A stretch of DNA of 64,000 nt from Myxococcales bacterium (lineage in GTDB: Bacteria; Myxococcota_A; Polyangia; Polyangiales; Polyangiaceae). Position numbers and translations under genes: made by a program. Where the stretch lies: NCBI GenBank assembly GCA_025359105.1, contig JANYHK010000019.1, forward strand, positions 62,001 to 126,000, given 5' to 3'. A model generated the notes under the pieces. That model saw only the letters and a list, made by a program, of their open reading frames with translations, did not search any database and was not told the origin of the DNA. Numbering within the stretch: the stretch's first letter is position 1; every line of letters starts with the position of its first letter. Positions 52,934-62,716 of this stretch are shown in pieces.

Positions 52934-53287
52934 TCACCCCTTCATGAAGGGCCTGACCTCGCGGACTTCCATGGTGCCGTGCTTGGCCCCTGGGCATTTC
53001 GCAGCCCATTCGACGGCCTCGGCGAGGGCCGGGACGTCGACCATGTAGTAGCCGCCGAGCACCTCCTTCGCCTCGGTGAACGGGCCGTCGACGATGCGCG
53101 TCTTGCCCTCTCGCACCGACACCTTGGCGCCCTTCGCCGACGGCATCAGCGGATCGCCGCCGCGCATGACGCCGGCCGCCTGGAGCTCCTTGGTGTAGCC
53201 CACGTAGTCGGCCGTGAGCGCCTCGCGCTCGGACGGGCTCCGGGCGGCAGTCGCCTCGGGCTCGTGGATCAGAAGCAGAAACTGCAT
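52934..53287 (-). CDS. YCII-related (DGPF-domain) protein
   Basis: 117 aa from ATG 53287. A single YCII/DGPF domain: MQFLLLIHEPEA at the start and the signature DGPFTEAKEVLGGYYMVDV (residues about 67-85). YCII proteins are small dimeric ferredoxin-like folds with a proposed His/Asp active site. Genes of this type regularly stand next to ECF42 sigma factors and are typical targets of them. First gene of the YCII-sigma-swivelling-domain unit. Confidence 0.92.
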   Translation of the reverse strand: MQFLLLIHEPEATAARSPSEREALTADYVGYTKELQAAGVMRGGDPLMPSAKGAKVSVREGKTRIVDGPFTEAKEVLGGYYMVDVPALAEAVEWAAKCPGAKHGTMEVREVRPFMKG

Positions 53288-53389
53288 GATGTCCTCCGAT
53301 TGGCGTCGCGCGCGGCACACTGAAGCGCGGGAGCCTCCACCCTAGCGACGATCCTGGCGGTCGAAAATCGACACGGCCCGAAAATAAGA

Positions 53390-53782
53390 TCAGGTCGGCT
53401 TCTTGGGCTGGAGGTCGATCGACGCCGAGTTGATGCAGTAGCGGAGGCCCGTCGGCTTGGGGCCGTCTTCGAAGACGTGGCCAAGGTGCGCGCCGCACTC
53501 CTTGCAGGTGACCTCGGTGCGGACCATGAAGTGCGAGCGATCGACGTGCTCCTCGACCGGCGCGCCGTCCGCGGGCGCGAAGAAGCTGGGCCAGCCGCAG
53601 CCGCTGTCGAACTTGGTGTCCGAGACGAAGAGCTTCGCGCCGCAGCACTTGCACGCGTAGGTGCCGTCCGTCTTCGTGTCCCAGTACTTCCCGCTGAACG
53701 CGCGCTCGGTTCCCTTGCGGCGCGTGACTTCGTACTCCTCGGGGGTGAGGGTCGCCTTCCACTCCTCGTCCGTTTTCTTCAT
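53390..53782 (-). CDS. msrB: Peptide-methionine (R)-S-oxide reductase
   Basis: 130 aa, the usual size of a free-standing MsrB. Catalytic RYCINSAS carries the resolving/catalytic Cys with SGCGWPSF upstream; the structural zinc site is formed by CKCCGAKL and [15 protein letters not shown] (two CxxC pairs). It reduces R-methionine sulfoxide in oxidised proteins. No signal peptide, so cytoplasmic. Single gene, divergent from the TolA-like gene, with a small GGCGAC/GTCGCC stem-loop in the gap (53805-53822). Confidence 0.95.
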   Translation of the reverse strand: MKKTDEEWKATLTPEEYEVTRRKGTERAFSGKYWDTKTDGTYACKCCGAKLFVSDTKFDSGCGWPSFFAPADGAPVEEHVDRSHFMVRTEVTCKECGAHLGHVFEDGPKPTGLRYCINSASIDLQPKKPT

Positions 53783-53901
53783 GGTGGGACTCTAGCGTCA
53801 TGGTGGCGACTTTGGCGTCGCCGAACGGCCCGTGCAGGCGGGTTTTACGGCTCTGCTTGCGCTTGTAAAGGCGCGCAACTTCGGCGACCCTGTGGGGACA
53901 C

Positions 53902-54831
<930 letters not shown>

Positions 54832-54855
54832 ACGGCGAGCAAGAGTCGGCCCCGC

Positions 54856-56232
54856 TCAGAATTGCTTCTCGAGGTTCATGTTGAGCACACCGATAAAAGC
54901 CGTGTAGTGGCCGCCGCCGTCCACGCGTCGCGTGGTCGGTGCCACGGCCGGATCGTCGAGGACGCTCTTTCCCGTGTTGTCGCGGCCTAAATACTGGATG
55001 TGCGTGTATGACGCCGCCAGGTAGAGCTTGTCGAAAATCTCGAAGCGTCCGCCGGCCGCCGGCGCGAGCGTGTCGGCGTCCGGAAGGCCGGGATCGAGCG
55101 TGTTGTCGGGAATCGCGCTGCGCTCGAAGCCGAGGCCCGCAAAGAGCTCGACCGCGGGCTTCACCCAGTAGCTCGCGCCGACGCGAACGCCGAACGTATC
55201 CCTCCAGCCGCGGTACACGTCGGTCACGGTGCCCGTGCCTGGCAGCGGCGTGCCGTCCGTCTTGTTGATACCGCAGGGGCGATCCTTCAGCGTGATGCAC
55301 TGGTCGACGAGCTTGCTCCAGCGCGTGAAGTCGCCGAACAGACGAACCTCGAGGTCCTTGCGCGGCCGGTAGCTGCCACCGAGCCGGACGATGTCGGGCA
55401 GGCTCTGGAGGAAATCGACGTCGTCCTTGCGCGCGTCCGGTCCTGACACGTTGGTGAGCGTCCCCGTGAGCTTCATGGCCCCGATGCCGGGGGCCGCCTG
55501 GTACGAGGCGCCGATCCACAGTCTGTCGGCGAGCGCTTCCCACATGAGCCCGACGGCGAAGCTCGCGTGGCGACCGCTCACGTCGAGCTCGCTGCGCGCC
55601 TCCTGCGTGACGTCGTTGTCGCCCAGCGTGAGGTTCTTGGCTTGCTGGTTCTTGACGCTGGAGAAGATGAAATTTCCGGACAGTCCAACGCTCACCGGAC
55701 CCAACCGATAGGCTGCGCCGGCCGTGAGGTAGATCGACGTGAGCGAGCCGTCGATCTGGTGCCACCGAGCCACGCCGTCGGCCGCGAGCGGGAACGCGCC
55801 GCCTTTGAGCTTGTCGTTCTTGTCCCAGGTGGCGCGCCCGGCGAAGGGCACGAAGAGCCCGGCGCCGATCGCGAGGTCGCCGAACTTCGTGGTGGCGCCG
55901 AGCGCTGGACCCCCGAAGACGTTCGTGAGCGAGGCCTTGCCGTAGTTCGCACCTTCCGCTCCCGCAGGCTCCGGAACGTCGTGCGCCGACTGGGCGTGCT
56001 CCCACGTCGCGTGACGGATCGCGAGACTCCCGTCGACGAAGAGGTGCGTGCCTTCGCTGAACGCGATGCCCGCGGGATTGTAGTAGAGCGCCGTCGGGTT
56101 CGACTCGGTGGGGTTGCCGTGCTCGCCGCCGAACCGCGCGGCGGCGAAGCCCGACGCATGCGCCGGGCTGGACCACAGCATGAAGCCACCGACGACGACC
56201 GAGGCGAGCGCGTGGCAGATGAGGCAGCGCAT
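54856..56232 (-). CDS. FadL/OmpP1-type outer membrane transporter
   Basis: 458 aa. Signal peptide to about Ala26 (SPAHASG). The family's hatch signature is clear: NPTALYYNPAGIAFSEGTHLFVDGSL (about residues 45-70). A long beta-barrel follows, ending in a terminal Phe (LNMNLEKQF), as needed for outer membrane insertion. FadL-type channels take up long-chain fatty acids or other hydrophobic compounds. Nine bp upstream on the same strand ends a lipoprotein gene, so the pair is probably one unit for uptake of a hydrophobic substrate. Confidence 0.92.
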   Translation of the reverse strand: MRCLICHALASVVVGGFMLWSSPAHASGFAAARFGGEHGNPTESNPTALYYNPAGIAFSEGTHLFVDGSLAIRHATWEHAQSAHDVPEPAGAEGANYGKASLTNVFGGPALGATTKFGDLAIGAGLFVPFAGRATWDKNDKLKGGAFPLAADGVARWHQIDGSLTSIYLTAGAAYRLGPVSVGLSGNFIFSSVKNQQAKNLTLGDNDVTQEARSELDVSGRHASFAVGLMWEALADRLWIGASYQAAPGIGAMKLTGTLTNVSGPDARKDDVDFLQSLPDIVRLGGSYRPRKDLEVRLFGDFTRWSKLVDQCITLKDRPCGINKTDGTPLPGTGTVTDVYRGWRDTFGVRVGASYWVKPAVELFAGLGFERSAIPDNTLDPGLPDADTLAPAAGGRFEIFDKLYLAASYTHIQYLGRDNTGKSVLDDPAVAPTTRRVDGGGHYTAFIGVLNMNLEKQF

Positions 56233-56241
56233 CCGCGCTCG

Positions 56242-57249
56242 TCAGTGCGCCGGAAGCGCCGCGCGTACGTCGGCGCACGTTGCCGTGTCCGAGACGGTCT
56301 TCGCTTCGAAGGTCGCGCCGGTCACCTTGTAGACGGTGCGGTTGTCGTCGACGAACTTGGAATCGGCCGGCGCGCAGTCTCCGCCGCCCTTGATGTGACA
56401 TCCGACGACGTGGCTGTCGAAGGCGGCGACCTGCGCGGCGCCCTTCTGCGAGTCGCACGTGTCGCGGACGCCGGTGAGCGTGCTCGTGATGCGCGACGCG
56501 ATGTAGAGCAGGTCGGCGTGGTTGGTCTGGAGGATGCTCGTCGGAGGCAAACCGTAGCCGGCCGTGCTCTTCGGAGTGGCCGTGATCGCCGGGTGGCCGT
56601 CGCCATCGCTGTCGACGGCCTGAATCGCGGTCGCCGCGGGCCACGCCGCGTTCGGATCCGTCATGCTCAGGCCGACGAGCACCGGCGCCGAGACGATGTT
56701 CACCTTGCTGTTGACGTCGAAGCTCGACTGCGTGCCCGTCGCTTGCGCCGTTCCCATGGCCGCCGACTCCCAAACGGCGGGCAGGAACTCGGGTTGCACC
56801 TTGGCGCCGCCCGCGATCGGCGTGGTCTGGATGTCCGGCACCTGGCTGCCGCAGGGCGTGTTCACGGCGGTGATCGCGTTGTTCGCGCCGTAGGTGAGCT
56901 TCGAGCGCGTCCATACGTGCACGGTGCCCGAGCCGGGGTTGGTGCCGACCGAGCCCGGCCACGTGACGCCCATGATGATGTGCACGGCGTCCGTTCCGGT
57001 CGTGCGGGCGGGGCAGGCTGCACCGGGAGCGGCGTCCAGGTCGGGGGGGCCGCTGTCGGGCACGCCGCCGCTGCTGCTGCCGCTGCCGCTGCCGCTGCTG
57101 CTGCTGCCGCTGCCGCTGCTGCCGCTGCTGCTACCGCTGCTGCTGCCGGCGCCGCTGCCGGGCGGTGCGTTGTCCGAGCTGCACGCCAGGATGGCGAGTC
57201 CGCCGAGGAGGCCAACCGAGACGAACCAGCTGCTTTTGAGACCCACCAT
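56242..57249 (-). CDS. Lipoprotein of unknown function, upstream of fadL-type gene
   Basis: 335 aa from ATG 57249. Lipobox AILAC with Cys23, then an approximately 40-residue Ser/Gly linker. The mature domain has VHIIMGVTWPGSVGTNPGSG, WTRSKLTYGANN, an acidic DSDGDGHPAIT loop that could bind calcium, and conserved Cys (SCDSQKG, VVGCHIKGGGDC). No catalytic motif identified. Co-oriented with the FadL-type gene 9 bp downstream, so it may capture substrate for that channel; inference only. Confidence 0.83.
   Translation of the reverse strand: MVGLKSSWFVSVGLLGGLAILACSSDNAPPGSGAGSSSGSSSGSSGSGSSSSGSGSGSSSGGVPDSGPPDLDAAPGAACPARTTGTDAVHIIMGVTWPGSVGTNPGSGTVHVWTRSKLTYGANNAITAVNTPCGSQVPDIQTTPIAGGAKVQPEFLPAVWESAAMGTAQATGTQSSFDVNSKVNIVSAPVLVGLSMTDPNAAWPAATAIQAVDSDGDGHPAITATPKSTAGYGLPPTSILQTNHADLLYIASRITSTLTGVRDTCDSQKGAAQVAAFDSHVVGCHIKGGGDCAPADSKFVDDNRTVYKVTGATFEAKTVSDTATCADVRAALPAH
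57060..57146. repeat. GCTGCC/GCTGCT simple repeat in a lipoprotein linker
   Basis: A run of near-perfect trinucleotides (GCTGCT, GCTGCC on the plus strand) encodes the Ser/Gly linker of the minus-strand lipoprotein. It is a slippage-prone tract. Confidence 0.7.
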
Positions 57250-57417
57250 GGCAAAAAACTCGCTTCTGGGGAGGCACCCCCCCGGTGCAACGACCTTCGC
57301 GGCCGAGCTGAAGCGGTGCCATAGCGCGTTCTCGTGAAGGCAGCCACGGTTGTTGGTACGACGGCGTTTTCATCTCCCGAAAACGGGATGCTGGCGGGGC
57401 AGTTCGGAACCGTCGCG

Positions 57418-57795
57418 CTACAGAACCGGGGGCGGGCAGGTCAGGATGCCGAGCAGCCGAGGCAAAGACGACGACGGGCCTACGTCGATAGGCTCGGTGA
57501 CGAGGTACCCGCCGCCGGCAACGCCAGTGAGCCGATCGGGCGGAAGAATGAAGACCGCGTCTTGGCCCGGCGAGAGCTTCGGGCTGGAGAACCACACCAC
57601 GTCGGAGCTCGCGGCGTAGCGGACGGGGATGGCCCCCTGAACGGTGCCCTTGATCGCACACGACGGCGCGACCGAGCCCTCGTGCCACTCCGGCGTGTGC
57701 TCGGAGGAGAGCGGTCCTACCGCGTTCAAATCGCGCGTGCTCTAGACGTTCCCGACGAGCACGAGCGCGGCCTCGGCCATGCGATCGTAGTCCAT
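57418..57795 (-). pseudogene. Small gene interrupted by an in-frame amber codon
   Basis: Reading from ATG 57795 (good AAAGGGA site upstream) gives 17 codons (MDYDRMAEAALVLVGNV), then TAG at 57742-57744, then 107 further codons in the same frame to the stop near 57418. The downstream part looks coding: IKGTVQGAIPVRYA, DVVWFSSPKLSPGQDAVFIL, LTCPPPVL. Without the TAG it would be a protein of about 125 residues. Likely a recent nonsense mutation; a sequencing error or readthrough cannot be excluded. No family recognised. The 168 bp before it and 191 bp after it show no other gene. Confidence 0.6.
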
Positions 57796-57986
57796 GAAGT
57801 CCCTTTCCCGTGTCGCGCGCTCTCAAGCCAACGGCGTGCCACCCGGAAAAACGCTGAAACCTGCGGCGAAACAGCCGCGAACCGCTGTGCCAGGGTGCGC
57901 CGGGGCGAGCGGGTCGTCGCGCCGCGCGACGCTCGAATCGGGGTAAGCTCGCGGTGGGGCGGACGCCTCTGTATCCTCGCGCCTCA

Positions 57987-58805
57987 ATGAACGCGTTCGT
58001 CGCCATGATCCTCGGCGTGGTCGAGGGACTCACCGAGTACCTCCCGATCTCGTCGACCGGGCACCTCATCTTGTTCGGCGCGCTGCTCGAGAAGCTCGGG
58101 CAGAAGAGCGAGGGGTCGGGCTCCTTCGACATCGTGATCCAGCTCGGCGCGGTGCTCGCCGTCGTCGTGCAGTACCGCGAGCTCCTCGGCCGTCGCGTGC
58201 GCGGGCTCGTCGTCCGCGAACGCGCCGCGATGGCGCTGCTCACGGCTCTCGCCGCGGGCTTCGTACCGACGGCGGTGGCCGGTCTCCTCTTTCGCAAGGC
58301 GATCAAGGCGCACCTCTTCGGCCCGCTGCCGGTCGCGGCCGCGCTCATCGTCGGCGGTATCGTGATGATCGTCGTCGAGCGACGTCGCACGGCGCGCGGC
58401 GAAGGGGGCCTCGTCGGGCTCGAGCACGTTACGCCGAAGCGCGCGCTGCTCATCGGCATTGGGCAGTGCTTCTCGCTGTGGCCGGGGACGTCGCGCTCGA
58501 TGTGCACCATCCTCGCGGGCCAGGCGACGGGGCTGTCGACGGCGACGGCGGCAGAGTTCTCGTTTTTGCTCGCGCTGCCGACGCTCGGCGCGGCGACGGC
58601 GTACGAGACGTACAAAGGACGCCACGAGCTCGCGCAGGCGGGGGTTCTGAACGTGGCGATCGGGTTCGTGGTCTCCTTCCTCGTGGCGTGGGTCGTGATC
58701 GCCGGCTTCGTGAAGTACTTGCAGAAGCGCGGGCTCGAGCCGTTCGGTTACTACCGGATCGCGCTGGGTCTCGTCGTCCTCGTCACCCTGGGAATGCACG
58801 CATGA
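57987..58805 (+). CDS. uppP: Undecaprenyl-diphosphate phosphatase UppP (BacA)
   Basis: 272 aa from ATG 57987, full length for the family, about seven to eight membrane helices. Both catalytic signatures are intact: EGLTEYLPISSTGH (residues about 12-25) and SLWPGTSRSM (about 165-174). It recycles the undecaprenyl-phosphate carrier for peptidoglycan and O-antigen synthesis at the inner membrane, and raised dosage gives bacitracin tolerance. Its stop overlaps the ATG of the next lipoprotein gene. Confidence 0.96.
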   Translation: MNAFVAMILGVVEGLTEYLPISSTGHLILFGALLEKLGQKSEGSGSFDIVIQLGAVLAVVVQYRELLGRRVRGLVVRERAAMALLTALAAGFVPTAVAGLLFRKAIKAHLFGPLPVAAALIVGGIVMIVVERRRTARGEGGLVGLEHVTPKRALLIGIGQCFSLWPGTSRSMCTILAGQATGLSTATAAEFSFLLALPTLGAATAYETYKGRHELAQAGVLNVAIGFVVSFLVAWVVIAGFVKYLQKRGLEPFGYYRIALGLVVLVTLGMHA

Positions 58806-60490
58806 TGAAGTCGAGCTCGCGGACGGTCAGCCTCATCCTCGTTCCGTTCCTCTTCCTTCCCCTCTCCTTCGCGGTCGGCTGTGGCGCCGCCGCGCCGGCG
58901 TCCAAGGCGCCCGATTCGGCAGGCGCGATCCCGCCGGGGACTTCGCCGGCGCCGCCGCTGGGCACGGCGCCCGCGCCTGCGTCCACGAACCCGTTCGCGA
59001 TCATGGGGACGCTCCACGAAGAGCCGCTCGCCCCCGTCGCGTACGACGCGATCGCCACGCCGCTCGCCGCGGCGCCAAAGGGACTCGTCCCGCCCGCGCC
59101 GGCGTGCGCCGCGTACGGATCGCGCAAGAAGACCGGCAAGGCGAAGTGCGACGATGCGCTGGCCGCGCTGGGTGGTGCGCTCGGCGAAGCGGACCGCGCC
59201 GTGCGCGACGCGATGCTGCTCGATCTCGAGGCATGCAAGGAGCTCCCGTCCGGCGTGGTGCGCGCGCTGCGAGTCGAGAACGCCGAGACCGGGTGCGGCG
59301 ACGTCCTCGCCGCTCCGGTCATCGGCAAGGCCGGCCCATCGCCCGAGGTGCAGCACGCGCTCTTCGGCCTCGCGCTCGCGGCGCGGCTCTCGCGCACGGT
59401 CGAAGGCGCGCCCAAGGCGACGCCGCCCTTCGACAAGCCGCACGTGCTCGCGTTCATCAAGGGCCCGCTCGGCGCGTGGATCGCCACCCAGGCCAAGCTC
59501 GTCGAGGACCTGTCGACGCAGGCGTCGCACCTGCGCGGTTACGGCCGCGCGGTCGCGGCGGTGGAGGCGGGGCTGGCCGATCTGCGCTTCGTCGAGGTCG
59601 TTCGCGCCGTGCCGGTGCCCGACGCCATCGCGAAGGACGCCGAGCTGAGAGGCGTCTACGAGGCGTCGCTCGATCAGATGCTCGAGCCGCGCAAGGAGCG
59701 AGGCCGCGACGCGGTGCTCGTCGGGCTCAAGGATCTCGCGTCGCTCGGCGTCGTCAAGGATCGCCGCGTGTCGGCGGCGCGCGAGGTGCTCGGGAAGTTG
59801 TACGCGGGACGGCGCATCGACGCCCTCGACGCGCTCCTCCTCCCGGCGTTGCCGATCCCGGCGAGCGCCGACGCGCCGCACGCCCTCGCCGCCCGGCTCC
59901 CCTCGTTTTACGCGGGAATCGTGCTCGATCCGAAGACGATCAGCGACAAGGATGGTCTCGCTGCGCTCTCGCCCCTCGGCTTTCCGCTCTCCGTTCGCGC
60001 GCGCCTCAGGGCCGAGCCGCCGCCCGCCGACGTCGCGACCCTCGTGGCGCGCGCGCGGCTGGATCTCGGCCGCGCGTACTGGCGCGCGGTCGACTTCGAC
60101 GAGGCCGCCGCCGCGGCGCGTCTCGCGGGCGGAGACAAAGGTACGTCGCGCGATGCGGAGCTGTACCTCGCGCTCGCGATCGCGCTGCGTGGCGGGCCCG
60201 AGGACGCCGCGCAGATGATGCGGAAGCCGCCGCCGGAAGGGCTCGGCCTCGGCGAGATCGCCGCGCTCGACGCGGTCACGAGGGGAGGCGGGCCGTATGC
60301 CGGACTCGCCGCGTTCGACGCCGCGTGGATCCAGCGTGTGGGCGCGCCGCGCGCGTCGGGCAAGGCGCACTGGCAGGACGTCGCCGCCCGTTTCCGAAAG
60401 GCCGAGGCGCTCCTCACCGCCCCCGCCGACAAGACACGCGCCGGCGACGCCGCGCGCGAGGCCGAGGCGATCGCCGTCGAGGCGAAGTAA
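58802..60490 (+). CDS. Large helical lipoprotein, unknown function
   Basis: 562 aa from ATG 58802 (ATGA overlap with uppP). Lipoprotein signal, lipobox AVGC with Cys27; Pro/Ala linker to about residue 75. The rest is Ala/Leu/Arg-rich and mostly helical, suggestive of TPR-like repeats (LVARARLDLGRAYWRAVDFDEAAAAARLAGG, RDAELYLALAIALRGG near residues 420-480). Translational coupling to uppP suggests an envelope-assembly role, but no motif shows it. Convergent with another lipoprotein gene 22 bp away. Confidence 0.85.
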   Translation: MMKSSSRTVSLILVPFLFLPLSFAVGCGAAAPASKAPDSAGAIPPGTSPAPPLGTAPAPASTNPFAIMGTLHEEPLAPVAYDAIATPLAAAPKGLVPPAPACAAYGSRKKTGKAKCDDALAALGGALGEADRAVRDAMLLDLEACKELPSGVVRALRVENAETGCGDVLAAPVIGKAGPSPEVQHALFGLALAARLSRTVEGAPKATPPFDKPHVLAFIKGPLGAWIATQAKLVEDLSTQASHLRGYGRAVAAVEAGLADLRFVEVVRAVPVPDAIAKDAELRGVYEASLDQMLEPRKERGRDAVLVGLKDLASLGVVKDRRVSAAREVLGKLYAGRRIDALDALLLPALPIPASADAPHALAARLPSFYAGIVLDPKTISDKDGLAALSPLGFPLSVRARLRAEPPPADVATLVARARLDLGRAYWRAVDFDEAAAAARLAGGDKGTSRDAELYLALAIALRGGPEDAAQMMRKPPPEGLGLGEIAALDAVTRGGGPYAGLAAFDAAWIQRVGAPRASGKAHWQDVAARFRKAEALLTAPADKTRAGDAAREAEAIAVEAK

Positions 60491-60512
60491 TGCAGGGCCA
60501 CCGCAGCGCGCG

Positions 60513-62123
60513 TCAGAACGCGGCGCGGAGGCGCGCGCAGTCGAGCATCGTGCGCGTCGTGTCGTTGCGGTACGGCGCCGCGCACTGGCCGAGGACGACC
60601 CCGAGGTCCACGAACGAGAGCCCGTCGCCGCCTGGCTCGTACGGGTAAACGCCGTCGGGCGTGGCCGCTTCGAACACGTGGTAGGCCGGCGTCGCGGCGG
60701 GCGCGAGGAACGTCTGCGCGGCGAGCTTGATGCGGCCGTGCAGCCACCGGACCTCGTCGCTCGTCAGCGGTACCCCGGCGTTGGCGGAGTGGAGCAGCAT
60801 CGACGCGATATCCGCGGCGCTCAGCCCGGCCGGCGGATTCGGGCCGAGGAGCAAAGCACGATCGGTCTCGATGCGCGTCGCCAGCCCCTTCAGGAGCGCG
60901 AGCCCCGAAGCGTTCGCACCCTTCAGGAACGCCGCGTTCACCGCGGCCTCATGGTGCGTGCGGAGGATCTGCTTCGCGCTGTTCTTCAGCTGCGAGCCGA
61001 GCGCTTGCTCGGCCGCGCTGATGCCGCTCCCACAGTCGAGGGCGCCCGGCACGCCGTCGCCGAAAAGAGCCATCATCAGCGGACCGGGGCACTCGATGTT
61101 GCCGAGCAGCGTGTAGTGCGCGAGCGTCTCGCTCACGGGCGGCATCGTGGGCTGCGCGCTCTTGTCGAGCGTCGCGATGCCCCAGCTGTCCTTCTCCACC
61201 TGGCGCGACCAGGCCTCGTAGAGCGACATCATCTGCGCGAAGTCGGCCTGCCCGGCGGCATCGAGGCGCGGCGCGCACGCCTGCGCCTGGACCATCGACC
61301 GGAAGACATGCCCCATGTCGTCCTTCGAGCGAAGGTTCTTGATCCAGATGTCGCCGAACGTGGGGTTGTTCGGAAGATGGACGTACTGCGACGTGCCGTC
61401 GACGCCCGGGAGATCGGCGGAGACGTCGATCGCGATCGTGCGACCGCTGTCGGTGGAGGTGACGTTGCGCGCGTAGTGCGCGCGCGCGAGCATCGCGCCT
61501 GCGGTGTCGGTTGGATCGCGCTTCATCGCGAGCGCCCACGACGAGAAGCCGCGCGCAAACTTCCGCACCAGGTGGGCGGTGAGAGGCTTGCCCCACATGA
61601 GCTGCGCGTAGCACGCGCCTTCGAGCAGGGGCGCCGTGCGGAGGCCGTTGTTGTCGGCGCCGTCGGCGCTGTGCTTGTAGGTGACGAGGCCGCCCGCCTT
61701 CGTCACGGTCACGCCGCTCCACCACGTGCCGTACCAGAACCCGGTCGGCTCGGACTCCGGCCAGCCGTGCGCGCGCTCGTCGACGACGTCGAAGTAGCGT
61801 GTGCCCTTGAGGAGCGCGATGACGTCGTCGGTGGCTGCGGCGATCTCGGCGGGCGTGAGCGGTGGGCCGACGTCGGGGCGCACGTAGCCGACCGGGAGAA
61901 TGCTTCCTCCGCCCGCCGCGTCCGCGCCTGCGTCGCGGCTGGCTCCGTCTCCGCCCGAGCCGTCGCGCGCCGCGGCGTCGTCGCCGGGGCCGCCGCCGTC
62001 GCCCGAGCTGCCAGGTCCGCCGTCGGGCGTGCCGCCCGTGCCTTCGCCGGGCCCGCCGGCGCCTCCGCTAGAGTTGGCGCACGCGGCCGAGATCACGACA
62101 AGAAGGGCGAGCCAGACGCGCAT
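60513..62123 (-). CDS. Large lipoprotein of unknown family
   Basis: 536 aa. Short lipoprotein signal (ISAAC, Cys15) and an approximately 60-residue Gly/Asp/Ala linker. The mature part starts with LPVGYVRPDVGPPLTPAEI and includes ERAHGWPESEPTGFWYGTWW, QYVHLPNNPTFGDIWIKNLRSKDDMGHVF, LLGNIECPGPLMMALFGDG and YEPGGDGLSFVDLGVVLGQC. The regular WPE/GTWW and helix pattern looks like a globular helical enzyme or sugar-binding domain, but I cannot name it. Expected on the cell surface. Confidence 0.82.
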   Translation of the reverse strand: MRVWLALLVVISAACANSSGGAGGPGEGTGGTPDGGPGSSGDGGGPGDDAAARDGSGGDGASRDAGADAAGGGSILPVGYVRPDVGPPLTPAEIAAATDDVIALLKGTRYFDVVDERAHGWPESEPTGFWYGTWWSGVTVTKAGGLVTYKHSADGADNNGLRTAPLLEGACYAQLMWGKPLTAHLVRKFARGFSSWALAMKRDPTDTAGAMLARAHYARNVTSTDSGRTIAIDVSADLPGVDGTSQYVHLPNNPTFGDIWIKNLRSKDDMGHVFRSMVQAQACAPRLDAAGQADFAQMMSLYEAWSRQVEKDSWGIATLDKSAQPTMPPVSETLAHYTLLGNIECPGPLMMALFGDGVPGALDCGSGISAAEQALGSQLKNSAKQILRTHHEAAVNAAFLKGANASGLALLKGLATRIETDRALLLGPNPPAGLSAADIASMLLHSANAGVPLTSDEVRWLHGRIKLAAQTFLAPAATPAYHVFEAATPDGVYPYEPGGDGLSFVDLGVVLGQCAAPYRNDTTRTMLDCARLRAAF

Positions 62124-62193
62124 GCGGTGCGTAGAGTAATTGCTCTATACCGGCGCGCACGTCGCTTTCCGGTCTCCGCAGGGAAATTGAGCT

Positions 62194-62544
62194 CTACGCG
62201 ACGCGCCCCGGCTTCACCGTGTCGCGGAGCTGCGGGTGCATCTCACTCAGATCCGACGGGGGCGGAACGTCGCGGGGGATGTCGTACGCGTCCCCCTGGC
62301 CCCACACGAACACCGCGCCGAAGTCCGGCATGGAGAGGGGGCTCCGGTTGGGCTTCAGCCTGAGCTCGCTGATCTTCCCCTTGAGGGGCGGGGGAGGGAT
62401 GGCAAGCGTCGACCGGGGGCCGCTGCCGGTGGCGATGAGGTCGTCGGCGTCGCCGGCGTCTTGGCCGGAGTCGTTGGCCGGGAGGCCGTCCGACTGCATC
62501 TCGTCGAGGGGCTCGAGAAAATCGTCGTCCGTGTACGTCGCCAT
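62194..62544 (-). CDS. Small acidic protein of unknown function
   Basis: 116 aa from ATG 62544. Acidic N-terminal half (TDDDFLEPLDEMQSD, AGDADDLIATG) and a Pro-rich C-terminal half with SMPDFGAVFVWGQGDAYDIPRD. No signal peptide, helix pair or known motif; partly disordered by composition. It stands alone between the large lipoprotein gene and a 172-bp gap. Confidence 0.6.
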   Translation of the reverse strand: MATYTDDDFLEPLDEMQSDGLPANDSGQDAGDADDLIATGSGPRSTLAIPPPPLKGKISELRLKPNRSPLSMPDFGAVFVWGQGDAYDIPRDVPPPSDLSEMHPQLRDTVKPGRVA

Positions 62545-62625
62545 GATGAGGGTCCCAAAAGCAAGTCGCTTGCCAACGCCCTCTCACCCGAAAAGCGCGG
62601 ACATTTCGCACGCGGCGAAGGCGGG

Positions 62626-62653
62626 GTCGCCGGCCGGGCGTCGGCCCGGCGAC
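62626..62653 (-). terminator. GC-rich stem-loop downstream of the 131-aa protein gene
   Basis: GTCGCCGG (62626-62633) pairs with CCGGCGAC (62646-62653) across a 12-nt loop, about 64 nt past the stop of the minus-strand gene ending at 62717. There is no T-tract, so termination is only suggested. The 172-bp gap (62545-62716) holds nothing else recognisable. Confidence 0.35.
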
Positions 62654-62716
62654 GAGGGGTGGCGAGCCGTTGACGCTGCCTTGCGCGGGGGCACACGGGG
62701 CGCCCTGCTCGCGTCG

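Noticed and set aside
57374-57395. TCCCG-AAAA-CGGGA stem as terminator of the amber-interrupted gene
   Set aside because: Only 5 bp plus a bulged extension, without a T-tract on the relevant strand.
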